DNA of 64,000 nt, taken from positions 1 through 64,000 of the forward strand of contig CAKTFN010000004.1 in assembly GCA_934561055.1 (NCBI GenBank). The letters are read 5' to 3'. This document shows positions 9,401 to 16,468 of this stretch, one piece after another. Both the position numbers and the translations under genes were made by a program. This stretch comes from an uncultured Eubacteriales bacterium. Its GTDB lineage: Bacteria > Bacillota > Clostridia > Oscillospirales > Acutalibacteraceae. Within the stretch, counting starts at the first letter, position 1. Each line of letters starts with the position of its first letter. Under the pieces are notes generated by a model, which did no database searches, was not told where the DNA came from, and saw nothing but the letters and a program-made list of their open reading frames with translations.

Positions 9401-11024
9401 TGAGCGAAGAGCTTGTCGGCGTTTCAACCTTGAGGTTTTTAACTCTTGAAAGACCGGTGGTTGCGGTGTAAAGAGCTGCGGTTGAATAAAGATACTCTGT
9501 TTCGATCGCATCGGGGTTGTCGCTGGTTTCGGGATGATAGCGATAGATTGAATATCCCTGAAGTTTGAATTGATAATCGGTTTTTTGCTCGATTCCGAGA
9601 GAAACGGTTTCGCCGTTTTCATTCTTGTATGTGATTTTTGTAACATCGCAGGACGTCTTTGTTGTCGGGAAGGTTCCCTGCTTTACCCATTCGTATTTGT
9701 CGCTTCCGTCATAGTTCTTTGTGTGAACATAGGCGAAAAGTTCATATCTTGAAATCGATTCCGCGTCCGGCGAACCCGTCCAGGAAAGCTGAATGAGGTT
9801 GTCGGTGAATCTTGTTGCGGAAAGGCCGCTTACGGGAGCCGGAGCGGTTTTCCACGTTGTTGTGTTTGAAGAAGCTGAGGAGTAGCTCTTCTTGTCCGAA
9901 GCGGTGATGTATGTTTTGACTGCGAAGGTGTACTCTGTGTCCGATTTGAGGTTCTTGACGATGCAGCCTGCGCCGGTTGACGTTGCAACGAGGATGTAAT
10001 TCTTGTCCGCCGCGCTCTTTGCATAGACGTTATAACCGGTTGCGCCGGAAACGGCCTTCCATGAAAGTTCAACCGTTGTCGAATCGCTCACTCCGTGAGA
10101 AAGACCGGTCGGCTTTGCGATTGACGGCTTTACGGAAGCGTAAGAAGAAGCTTTTCCGTAAACGTTCTTTCCGTCCTGAACAACATAAGCAACAACGCGA
10201 AGGCGGTTTTCAACCGTTGGAATGAGGTTTGTTACTGTGTAATTTGTTGCCGAACCCGAAAAAGCAACGTGGTTCCATTTCTTTGTTGAAGTGTTGTATT
10301 TCTGAACGGCATAACCTTTTGCTCCGCCGACTGCGTTCCAGGAAAGTTTTGCGGAGGTTGAGGAAAGGATGGCGGATTTGATTCCGGTCGGCGCCTTGAG
10401 GTTGGGGGTAACGGTGACGGCTTTTGCATAGCCGTAAACGTTTTTGCCCTTTACCTGAGTATATCCGCGAACGCGGAACTTGACGGCAACGTTCGTTTTG
10501 AGGCCGGAAACGGTGACGGTTGTGCTCGTTGTTGAGGCGGCCTTGACCCATGCTTTTTTTGCCTCGTCATACTTCTGAACGAGATAGCCCTTTGCACTTG
10601 AAAGTGATGACCATGAAAGTTTTGCCGCGGTCGGCGAAACCGGGGTTGCGGTCACGGTTTTCGGTGCGATACAAACCGGTCTTGCAGAAACAACGGGCGA
10701 AAGTTTTCCGTACTGAGCTTTCTTTCCGGAACCCTTGAATGCACGGACGCAAAACTTGTAAGTTACGCCGGAAGTGAGCTTTTTAACAACTTGTTTGTTC
10801 GTTTTCGGAAGCGCAATAACTTTCCATTTGCGTCCGTACTGCCGATAGACTTTGTAGCCTGTTGCACCTGAAACTTTGTTCCACGTGAGGGTGACTGTTG
10901 TTGCGGTGACCGATGCTTTGAGGGTGTTGACTTTTGCAACTGCGGCGAAAGCCGGAGTAACAGCAGTAAAAGCAACGCCCAAGCAGAAAATTACGGTCAC
11001 AAGCAGTTTGGTAATTTTTTTCAT
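6480..11024 (-). CDS. Giant secreted Fn3-repeat protein (1514 aa)
   Basis: Signal peptide MKKITKLLVTVIFCLGVAFT...FAA, then roughly fifteen Fn3 domains covering almost the whole protein. Typical units are SATVTLTWNKVSGATGYKVY and TTYYFRITAITSA. The first four domains (to about residue 400) are closest to one another and carry a conserved GK(N)VYGKA-type loop; later ones are more divergent and Thr/Ser-rich. Unlike its neighbours it lacks the shared C-terminal module and ends in an Fn3-like fold (SIAVKVPVTTET). There is no enzymatic domain, LPXTG or SLH anchor. A filamentous extracellular adhesin or scaffold is the likeliest role, by analogy only. The ribosome site AAGGAGG precedes the ATG. Confidence 0.86.
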   Translation of the reverse strand: MKKITKLLVTVIFCLGVAFTAVTPAFAAVAKVNTLKASVTATTVTLTWNKVSGATGYKVYRQYGRKWKVIALPKTNKQVVKKLTSGVTYKFCVRAFKGSGKKAQYGKLSPVVSARPVCIAPKTVTATPVSPTAAKLSWSSLSSAKGYLVQKYDEAKKAWVKAASTTSTTVTVSGLKTNVAVKFRVRGYTQVKGKNVYGYAKAVTVTPNLKAPTGIKSAILSSTSAKLSWNAVGGAKGYAVQKYNTSTKKWNHVAFSGSATNYTVTNLIPTVENRLRVVAYVVQDGKNVYGKASSYASVKPSIAKPTGLSHGVSDSTTVELSWKAVSGATGYNVYAKSAADKNYILVATSTGAGCIVKNLKSDTEYTFAVKTYITASDKKSYSSASSNTTTWKTAPAPVSGLSATRFTDNLIQLSWTGSPDAESISRYELFAYVHTKNYDGSDKYEWVKQGTFPTTKTSCDVTKITYKNENGETVSLGIEQKTDYQFKLQGYSIYRYHPETSDNPDAIETEYLYSTAALYTATTGLSRVKNLKVETPTSSSLNVSWTKNDRADSYKLEMSKDNKTWEEVDLSKQTKVENDSISTLCYTIGGLEASTTYYFRITAITSATPAITSPVSDVAFAKTTPASVTDLTYNNVKDTSLSLSWKAVEGAVKYEIFWIDGAKENADWELLKETTETTLSKDKLSQLTTYKFKVRAYTEGVSVPSEFSNEVSVTTALGKIQNLTFYASNSNSIELRWTANGKAASYKLEFSKDNKTWEEYKPEKPITNQSGTSYVSVIYDKMTPSTEIYFRVTVINGEISSDYSNVVHAKTAPAPVEDVKAEPSDTSIELTWKKDSSVSNYIVQFRKKGTSDWTSSTEAAAAIFGTIDLDNKNAKATIKGLSQFTDYEVQVSSYAAFESKRLSSTPTGIEVKTLLSAVTGLEVVSATETEINLRWNTSSKATSYSLQVNDKNGSTGWSDSKSTDIDSTNGTAKVKGLSASKAKYFRVFANNGTTSSVASAVVCGMTAPKAVRDIVATATSDTTVKLTWSCDSSATEYVVSVDGKTVKTVEEKSATIEGLKAGTEYIFAVTARNQNGAKYIEAAKVEKKATTLLGKVQNVKVSDVSDSKFTISWTAVTNATAYEIKGDLTATVTTGTSYTFTGLKAGTTYKIKVSAKNNVTSGVAADKSAKTAPGAFTVEATPTYDSVSLRITYIGTGTGSGDGYEYREKDGTWKALPTSMKIEGLDAGKKYDFEIIAFSLNNSGDKAYSSVISFPVTTQLGEVKAKISYVTSSSVAIAFNPSLSGAKKFVIKVGDRSIETDKSPKVIDGLEAGKEYTFTVTAVGESVSSAPSTVTAKTIPTSIQNFKATTNKNNTDIVLSWYKIPVASEYKIYEDGRVDPIATVTGTSYTVKGAAQGSKHTYSIKAVVENKIVDEYKKEDSAVLAKTAVIATVLPIKSATAKRTGNEIKITLSEKLPSTAFIIVSDGKNTVGPSFKNGSYIATGLDANAKEISIKVVCGDVESIAVKVPVTTET

Positions 11025-11099
11025 GTGTATATCCTCCTTGAAAAAATTGGGTGTGAAAGATTGCGACTTCCGGAAAAGCGGAAGCCGCTTTTATAAACG

Positions 11100-11117
11100 T
11101 TACCTCAATCGAGGTAA
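11100..11117 (-). other. Short hairpin directly after the 732-aa gene
   Basis: TTACCTC-AATC-GAGGTAA is a perfect 7-bp stem abutting the stop codon at 11118-11120. A second stem (CTTCCG/CGGAAG, about 11068-11085) follows, without a strong T-tract. These may give partial termination or mRNA processing between the 732-aa and 1514-aa genes. Confidence 0.5.
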
Positions 11118-13316
11118 TCAGTTCCAAAGAAAAATATATTCCCGTTCGATTGTTCCGCCGATCGTGAAAACGGTTTTTCCGTCCGTTCCTGCGGCTGTGA
11201 ACGGAATTGAAACGGAGAGGGTGTCAAGCTTTCCGCCGTTGACTTTTGCGGAAACGACGGCTCTGCCGTATTCAATCGTTGAGAACGAAACGCCGTTTGA
11301 AGAAGAAAGTGCGTTCCAATCCGGAAGAGCGGTGAACGAGGAAAGAAGAGCGTTGTCCTTTGAAGCGGAAGGAAGCGTAACGTCAAGCGAATAGCCGTTT
11401 CCGTCGCCTCTGTAATCAACAAGGCAGTTCTTTGCGTCCGTCTGTGAAAGCGAGAGTTTTCCGCTCATTGCCGGGAAAAGCTGAGAAAGGGAAAGCTTTT
11501 TATTGCTTTCAATTCCGTTTTTGAAATTATAATCGAAACTGCCTTCGTTGTCAACCGATGAAAGAAGTTTGCCGAATTTTTCGTCCGACGGAAGAGCCAA
11601 ACCGTTTTTGATTGTGCGTGTTTCAAAAACAGAAAAGTTCTTTTGGCCTGCGGTTGCGTTGAATGCTTTGACGAAGACCGAAAGAGCTTCGTCTGCGGTT
11701 TTCGGAATCGGTCTTTCCTTTGTCTTTGAAGTGATTTCCGAACCTTGTCCGATGAAATAATTTCCGTCCGTTTTTAAGTATGCCGCACAGAATTTAATCC
11801 TGACTTCAATTCCCGGATCAAGATTTCCGACGGTGAAAGCCGTTTTTTCCGTTGAACCCGAAAGAACGAAGGTTTTCTTCTCTGCGTTATATATATAGAT
11901 GTAATATCTTGAAGCGCCGGAAATTTTGTTCCATGAAAGCGAAACGTCCGAATCGGTTACCGATTCAACTTTGAGCGATGAAACTTTTGACGCTTTGAGC
12001 GTTGAAAGTTCAAGTTCTTTGTAATTTCCGAGGTATGTTTTGCTTCCCGTTTTGAAAACCGCACGGACTCTTGTTTTGAATTTTCCCGTTGAAGAAAGGT
12101 CCTCAAAAGTGAAAGCCGTTTTTGTTGTGTAGGCACGGCTGAGTTGTTTTCCGTTTCCGTCAAGAAGAACAACGAGGAATTTCACTGCGCCCGTCGGTGC
12201 TTTCCATGAAACCGAAGCAGAGTCGATTGCTTTTGAAGTTTGTCTGAGGTTTTCAACGGGTGAATTGTTTCTCGTTGAAACGGTCAACGAGGCGATTCCT
12301 CCGAGAACCCGAACTTTTCCGCTTTTGAAAACGCTGCGGACACGCACTTCAAAGCTTTCTCCCTTTTTAAGGTTTGAAAAAGTATAAGTTGTTTTATTCG
12401 TTGTTGAAAGAACGACCCATTTCTTTTTTGAAGCGTCGAGGCGTGAAACTCTGTAATGGGTTGCACCTGCGGCTTTTTTCCAGGTGATTGTTGCGCCGGA
12501 AACGGTGTATTTGCTTTGCTTAAGCTCGGTGGGTTTCGGCGGAACAACCGCAATTTTGCATTTTGCCGAGATCTTGTCGTTACCTTTGACCGAAGCCGTG
12601 ATTACCGTGCTTCCGCAACCCTTTGCCGTAACAACACCGTCCCGAGAAACTTCGGCAATGTTTTTGTTTGCTGAAGAAACCGTGACAGCCGAGTAATATG
12701 TCTTCTCCGGTGAAACGGTGATTTTGAGAGCGGTCGTTTTTCCGTTGTTCAGTTTCAGAGAGGTTTTGCTGACGGTGATTTTTGTCGGGTAGGTCAGACC
12801 GGACTTGATTTTGTTCTTTTGAAGGAACTTTTCTGCACCCGTTCCGGAAACGGCGTAAACCGTAACCTTGTCACAGCCTCTGAATGCGTCCTTTCCGACC
12901 TTCTGCGCCTGCGAGTCAAAGACAACGGTTTGAAGATTTGTGCAGTACCAGAAAGCGGAAGCGCCGAGAGATTTGAGACTTTTCGGAAGAATGACTCTCT
13001 TGAGTCCGGTGCATTCAACGAATGCACTTTCTCCGATTTCCGTGACGGATGCCGGAATCGAAAGAGCGGTCATTGTTTTGACCTGCCAAAAACATTCGTT
13101 TCCGATTTTAGTTACGGCAACGCTGCCGACCTTCGCCGGAATTCTGACTTTCTTTTCTTTTCCGGCGTAAGAGACAACGGTGACGCCGGTTTTTTGAACG
13201 TCAAAAGTGAAGCCGTTCCTTTTGACTTCTTTTGCCGAACCGGAAAAAACGAACAGCGTCAGCAATGCCACAACAGCAAGTGAAAAAATGAAAGATTTGA
13301 AAATATTCTTTTTCAT
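11118..13316 (-). CDS. LRR_5 / Ig-like (BIG_2) / Fn3 mosaic surface protein (732 aa)
   Basis: Domains in order: a signal peptide (1-28, ending FVFSGSAKE); BspA-type LRR_5 repeats (about 30-165, e.g. SIPASVTEIGESAFVEC); a BIG_2 Ig-like domain (about 183-275, with SSANKNIAEVSRDGVVTAKG); three Fn3 domains (about 277-540); and a C-terminal module (about 545-732). The module starts with an amphipathic helix (ALSVFVKAFNATAGQKNFSV) and ends in beta strands, as in the 324-aa and 993-aa proteins. The mosaic and the shared tail suggest the four upstream genes form one functional set at the cell surface. It is the promoter-proximal gene; GGAGGG precedes the ATG. No ligand or catalytic role can be inferred. 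Confidence 0.86.
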   Translation of the reverse strand: MKKNIFKSFIFSLAVVALLTLFVFSGSAKEVKRNGFTFDVQKTGVTVVSYAGKEKKVRIPAKVGSVAVTKIGNECFWQVKTMTALSIPASVTEIGESAFVECTGLKRVILPKSLKSLGASAFWYCTNLQTVVFDSQAQKVGKDAFRGCDKVTVYAVSGTGAEKFLQKNKIKSGLTYPTKITVSKTSLKLNNGKTTALKITVSPEKTYYSAVTVSSANKNIAEVSRDGVVTAKGCGSTVITASVKGNDKISAKCKIAVVPPKPTELKQSKYTVSGATITWKKAAGATHYRVSRLDASKKKWVVLSTTNKTTYTFSNLKKGESFEVRVRSVFKSGKVRVLGGIASLTVSTRNNSPVENLRQTSKAIDSASVSWKAPTGAVKFLVVLLDGNGKQLSRAYTTKTAFTFEDLSSTGKFKTRVRAVFKTGSKTYLGNYKELELSTLKASKVSSLKVESVTDSDVSLSWNKISGASRYYIYIYNAEKKTFVLSGSTEKTAFTVGNLDPGIEVRIKFCAAYLKTDGNYFIGQGSEITSKTKERPIPKTADEALSVFVKAFNATAGQKNFSVFETRTIKNGLALPSDEKFGKLLSSVDNEGSFDYNFKNGIESNKKLSLSQLFPAMSGKLSLSQTDAKNCLVDYRGDGNGYSLDVTLPSASKDNALLSSFTALPDWNALSSSNGVSFSTIEYGRAVVSAKVNGGKLDTLSVSIPFTAAGTDGKTVFTIGGTIEREYIFLWN

Positions 13317-13564
13317 GCATAACCCTCCATATTAAGATATCTTAATATTATCACTTTTTTTTATAAAAGACAATGGTGATTTGTTATTCTTTGTAAAATT
13401 TACAATTATTTTCGGAAAAAACAACTTCTAACCGATCTTTCGGAATCGGCGGATTTATGAGGATGCGTTTTTGCGGTACTGTTTTTAGCGAAATCGTTTA
13501 ACCGCACGGTTTTTTGAATTAACGTCCGACCGCTGTGCCGGGGGACAAATCCAAAGATGAAACG

Positions 13565-13584
13565 TGCGGTTAAAGAACTCACCC
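13565..13584 (+). repeat. Dispersed 20-nt repeat, copy 2
   Basis: Identical to 345-364. In this copy the repeat overlaps the right arm of a 12-bp inverted repeat (13497-13508/13563-13574). The whole element may therefore be a short structured repeat of roughly 90 nt. Confidence 0.7.
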
Positions 13585-13612
13585 GAAGCAGAGCCGCTTA
13601 TAAAATTGAACA

Positions 13613-13646
13613 ACAAAAAAGGAGACGGCGAAAAACCGTCTCCTTT
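13613..13646 (-). terminator. Rho-independent terminator of rpsT
   Basis: Stem AAAAGGAGACGG / CCGTCTCCTTTT with a short A-rich loop is followed on the minus strand by a TTTTTTGTTG tail. It lies 17 bp after the rpsT stop. Confidence 0.9.
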
Positions 13647-13662
13647 TGCAAAAGGACAAAAA

Positions 13663-13923
13663 TTATTTTGAAGCGTTGAGTTTGAGAACAAGAGCTGATT
13701 TCTTTCTTGCAGCGTTGTTCTTGTGAAGAAGACCCTTGGCGCAAGCCTGGTCAATCTTCTTGAGAGCAGCGGTAACCACTGCTTCTTTGTCAGCTGAGTT
13801 AGCTTCGATAGCCGCATTCGCCTTTTTCAAAGCGGTTTTAAGTGCGGAATGAGCGCTCTTGTTGCGAGCCTGCTTTGTTGCGTTAACGAGAACACGTTTC
13901 TTTGCTGATTTGATATTCGGCAT
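13663..13923 (-). CDS. rpsT: 30S ribosomal protein S20
   Basis: An 86-aa basic protein that binds 16S rRNA in the small subunit. It begins MPNIKSAKKRVLVNATKQAR and has the family's Lys/Arg/Ala-rich helices (RNKSAHSALKTALKKA, GLLHKNNAARKKSALVLKL). I chose the ATG at 13923 because GGGAGGTG lies 9 nt upstream and MPNIKSAKKR is the canonical N-terminus; a longer frame to 14025 has no support. It is divergent to gpr, a common arrangement in Clostridia and Bacilli, and has its own terminator. Confidence 0.97.
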   Translation of the reverse strand: MPNIKSAKKRVLVNATKQARNKSAHSALKTALKKANAAIEANSADKEAVVTAALKKIDQACAKGLLHKNNAARKKSALVLKLNASK

Positions 13924-14000
13924 TTCCAGTACACCTCCCTTAATACAATTATAGATAATAACATCTTTCAAAAGAAAATGCAAGTGATTTCGGCATTTTT

Positions 14001-14030
14001 GGATAGACTTTTTCAGAAGTGACAATAATG
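14001..14030 (+). promoter_or_regulatory. Candidate forespore (sigma-F/G-like) promoter for gpr
   Basis: GGATA (14001-14005) and GACAATAATG (14021-14030) are 15 nt apart. They match the sigma-F consensus GYATA and GGNNANAHTR at 4 of 5 and 9 of 10 positions. A forespore promoter is expected for gpr, but the match could be chance. Confidence 0.45.
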
Positions 14031-14073
14031 ATACTATATTTTTTCAAATTTTTCAACAGTTTGGAGCAAAAAA

Positions 14074-14964
14074 ATGAATTTCAGAACCGATTTGGCACTC
14101 GAAAAGCGTGAAAACATTGATTCAGGAGAAATTGACGGGGTGATTTCGGAAAAGGAGGAGAAGAACAACGTCACTGTGACAACGATTTACGTCACAAACG
14201 AAAACGGCTCAAAGGCGCTCGGAAAGCCTGTCGGACGGTATATCACGTTGGAGGTTACTCCGTTCATGAAAAATTCCGACCTTTCTGACGGAAGAATTGA
14301 AGTCTTTTCCGAAAAACTCCTTTCTCTTCTTCCGAATGAGGGAACCGTTCTTGTTGCCGGACTCGGAAACGAAAGCATCACGCCGGACGCACTCGGACCC
14401 CGGTGCGTTTCGCTTCTTCTTGCAACGCGGCACATAAAAAAGGAGCTTGCAAAATCAATCGGGCTTTCGCCGCTTCGTCCCGTTGCCGGAATCGTTCCGG
14501 GCGTGCTCGGAAAAACGGGAATTGAAACGTCGGAAATCATCGAAGCCGTTTGCGAAAGGATCAAACCGTGCGCCCTCATTGTGATCGATGCGCTCGCTTC
14601 AAGAAAGCTTTCAAGGCTCGGAACAACGGTTCAGATGACGGACACGGGAATTTCTCCCGGCTCCGGGGTCGGAAACACAAGGAGCGAAATCAGCGAAAGA
14701 AAACTCGGAATTCCGGTTGTTGCCGTCGGTGTTCCGACTGTTGTTGACGGGGCAACAATGGCGTTTGACCTTCTTGAAAACGCCGGACTTGACGGAGAAA
14801 AGCTTTTGAAATCCGGCGCTTTCTCAAAGGAAACGCCGATGATGGTGACTCCGAAGGAGATTGACCTTGTGATCGAGCGCGCGGCAATGCTCATCTCAAT
14901 GGGAATCAACAGCGCAATGCAGCCTTTGCTTTCGCTCGACGACATAATTGCAATCGTGAAATGA
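14074..14964 (+). CDS. gpr: Spore germination protease GPR
   Basis: A 296-aa aspartic-type protease that degrades small acid-soluble spore proteins at germination. Visible family signatures are the N-terminal FRTDLALE, the glycine-rich VLVAGLGNESITPDALGP, the core VPGVLGKTGIETSEII and the C-terminal LIERAAMLIS region. The family is made as a zymogen and the first ~15 residues probably form the propeptide. A weak GGAG site precedes the ATG. It is divergent from rpsT and directly upstream of spoIIP, the usual order; lepA, often next, is absent here. Confidence 0.96.
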   Translation: MNFRTDLALEKRENIDSGEIDGVISEKEEKNNVTVTTIYVTNENGSKALGKPVGRYITLEVTPFMKNSDLSDGRIEVFSEKLLSLLPNEGTVLVAGLGNESITPDALGPRCVSLLLATRHIKKELAKSIGLSPLRPVAGIVPGVLGKTGIETSEIIEAVCERIKPCALIVIDALASRKLSRLGTTVQMTDTGISPGSGVGNTRSEISERKLGIPVVAVGVPTVVDGATMAFDLLENAGLDGEKLLKSGAFSKETPMMVTPKEIDLVIERAAMLISMGINSAMQPLLSLDDIIAIVK

Positions 14965-15026
14965 ATTTAAAGCAAAAGACAGGCATAAATATTAGAAAGA
15001 CAAAAGAAAAAGGGTGTGAGAAAATT

Positions 15027-16151
15027 ATGAAAAACGAACGAAAGTTTCCGTTTAAGGCCGTTGCTGCGTTGCTTTTCGTTTTATGCTTTTGCGTACTTCT
15101 TTTTCGTTTCGGATCCGAAGCACTTGATTTTTTCGCTTTCACCGCGGTGAAAAGCGCAAATCTTTATCTTCCCCGTGCGGCCATAACTTTTTCCGGTCCG
15201 GATGAAACATCGGAGAAAAAAACGGAAAAGAAAAAGGAAACAAAGAAAGAAACCGAAAAAACAACCGAAAAGGTGAAGTCCGCTTCAATCACAAAAACAC
15301 CGGACGACATTTCAAAACTGATGAAGGAAGCGAAAGAAAAAAGCAAAAACGATAAAAAAGACGGAGCAATCTCCCTGTGGCAGTACACCGACGAAGGAGT
15401 CACAGACAAATTCGGCGTTGTGAAGGTTAAAAACGTCAATAAGACGCAAATTAACATTGAAAAACTCCTTTCGCAAAAGGCGGATCTTTCGGTGAAAAAG
15501 AACGAGCCGGCCGTTCTCATTTTTCATACTCACACAACGGAGACGTATCAGCTCGTTGACCGTGATTACTATCCGACAGACAACGTTACCCGAAGCGAGG
15601 ACAGCGCAAGAAACATGGTGAGAATCGGCGACGCAATTTGCGAACAGCTTGAAAAAGCGGGAATCGGGTATATTCACGACTCAAAAATTCATGATAAGAG
15701 ATATACGGGTGCATACGACAATTCTCGGGAAACGGCAGTCGAATATCTGAAAAAAAATCCGTCTATTCAGGTCGTTCTTGACGTTCACCGTGACGCCGTC
15801 GAGCGAACGGACGGAACAAAAATCAGACCCGTTGCAACGATTAACGGAAAAAAAGCGGCGCAAATCATGATAATCAGCGGCTGTCAGGAGGAGGGGAACG
15901 GTCTGACGGAGTTTCCGGACTGGAAGGAGAACCTTGTTTTTGCGCTTCAACTTCAGAAAACGGCGGAGGAAAATTTTGAAGGACTTATGCGACCGATTTA
16001 TTTTTGTCCGAGAATGTATAACATGAATCTGACCCATTGTTCGCTTCTTCTTGAAATCGGAAGCGATTCAAACACGCTTGAGGAAGCGGAGTATTCCGGA
16101 CAGTGTATCGGAAATGCGCTTGCAAAGCTATTGAAAGAATATGAGGAATGA
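15027..16151 (+). CDS. spoIIP: Stage II sporulation protein P, peptidoglycan amidase
   Basis: A 374-aa membrane-anchored N-acetylmuramoyl-L-alanine amidase of the SpoIID-SpoIIM-SpoIIP engulfment machine. It has an N-terminal transmembrane helix (AVAALLFVLCFCVLLFRF), a Glu/Lys/Thr-rich linker (about 65-100), then the catalytic domain. That domain carries VLIFHTHTTETY (metal-binding His/Glu), LDVHRDAV and a C-terminal HCSLLLEIGSDSNTLEEA with the catalytic Glu. I chose the ATG at 15027 (MKNERKFPFK) because the earlier in-frame ATG at 14961 has no ribosome site and overlaps gpr. The spacing suggests co-transcription with gpr. Confidence 0.94.
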   Translation: MKNERKFPFKAVAALLFVLCFCVLLFRFGSEALDFFAFTAVKSANLYLPRAAITFSGPDETSEKKTEKKKETKKETEKTTEKVKSASITKTPDDISKLMKEAKEKSKNDKKDGAISLWQYTDEGVTDKFGVVKVKNVNKTQINIEKLLSQKADLSVKKNEPAVLIFHTHTTETYQLVDRDYYPTDNVTRSEDSARNMVRIGDAICEQLEKAGIGYIHDSKIHDKRYTGAYDNSRETAVEYLKKNPSIQVVLDVHRDAVERTDGTKIRPVATINGKKAAQIMIISGCQEEGNGLTEFPDWKENLVFALQLQKTAEENFEGLMRPIYFCPRMYNMNLTHCSLLLEIGSDSNTLEEAEYSGQCIGNALAKLLKEYEE

Positions 16152-16153
16152 CG

Positions 16154-16420
16154 ATGAACGAAATTAAAAAATATCTCGCTTCGTTTGTTTTTTGCGTGAC
16201 CTTTCTTTTTTCGCTCGCCGGAATCATTGCCGGCTCGATAACGGCACGGGACAGGGTGCAGAAAGTTCTTTACGGAACGCAGTACGCCGTTCTTTCTTTC
16301 TCAAACGGGAACGAAGAAAGGAAAGACGAAAACACCGTTACCGTTGACTTTGAAAAAATCAAAAAAGGGCTTGAAGAGTTCTTGGAGAGAAAAGGCATAT
16401 TTCGCTCTTTTGCTGGGTAA
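16154..16420 (+). CDS. Small membrane protein downstream of spoIIP
   Basis: An 88-aa protein beginning MNEIKKYLASFVFCVTFLFS. It has one N-terminal transmembrane segment (about residues 8-28) followed by a charged tail rich in Lys and Glu (TVTVDFEKIKKGLEEF). I chose the ATG at 16154 because GAGGA lies 7 nt upstream; an ATG at 16148 overlapping the spoIIP stop is the alternative. It is almost certainly co-transcribed with spoIIP, so a sporulation role is possible. No family recognised. Confidence 0.72.
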   Translation: MNEIKKYLASFVFCVTFLFSLAGIIAGSITARDRVQKVLYGTQYAVLSFSNGNEERKDENTVTVDFEKIKKGLEEFLERKGIFRSFAG

Positions 16421-16428
16421 AACCAAAA

Positions 16429-16462
16429 CCGTCACACCGAATTTCGATGCGACGGCTTTTTT
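16429..16462. terminator. Terminator between convergent genes
   Basis: CCGTC (16429-16433) pairs with GACGG (16451-16455), with further imperfect pairing inside, followed by CTTTTTTT on the plus strand and TTTTGGTTTT on the minus strand. It lies between the spoIIP operon and the convergent flavoprotein gene. Confidence 0.7.
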
Positions 16463-16468
16463 TATTTA

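Larger units (their letters stand above)
13317..13662. other. Intergenic region with palindrome and inverted repeat
   Basis: No gene is seen. Next to the 732-aa gene start is a perfect 16-bp palindrome ATTAAGATATCTTAAT (13331-13346), a candidate operator or 5' UTR element. A 12-bp inverted repeat (TTTAACCGCACG, 13497-13508; CGTGCGGTTAAA, 13563-13574) encloses 54 nt, and its right arm runs into the dispersed 20-mer at 13565-13584. Confidence 0.6.
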
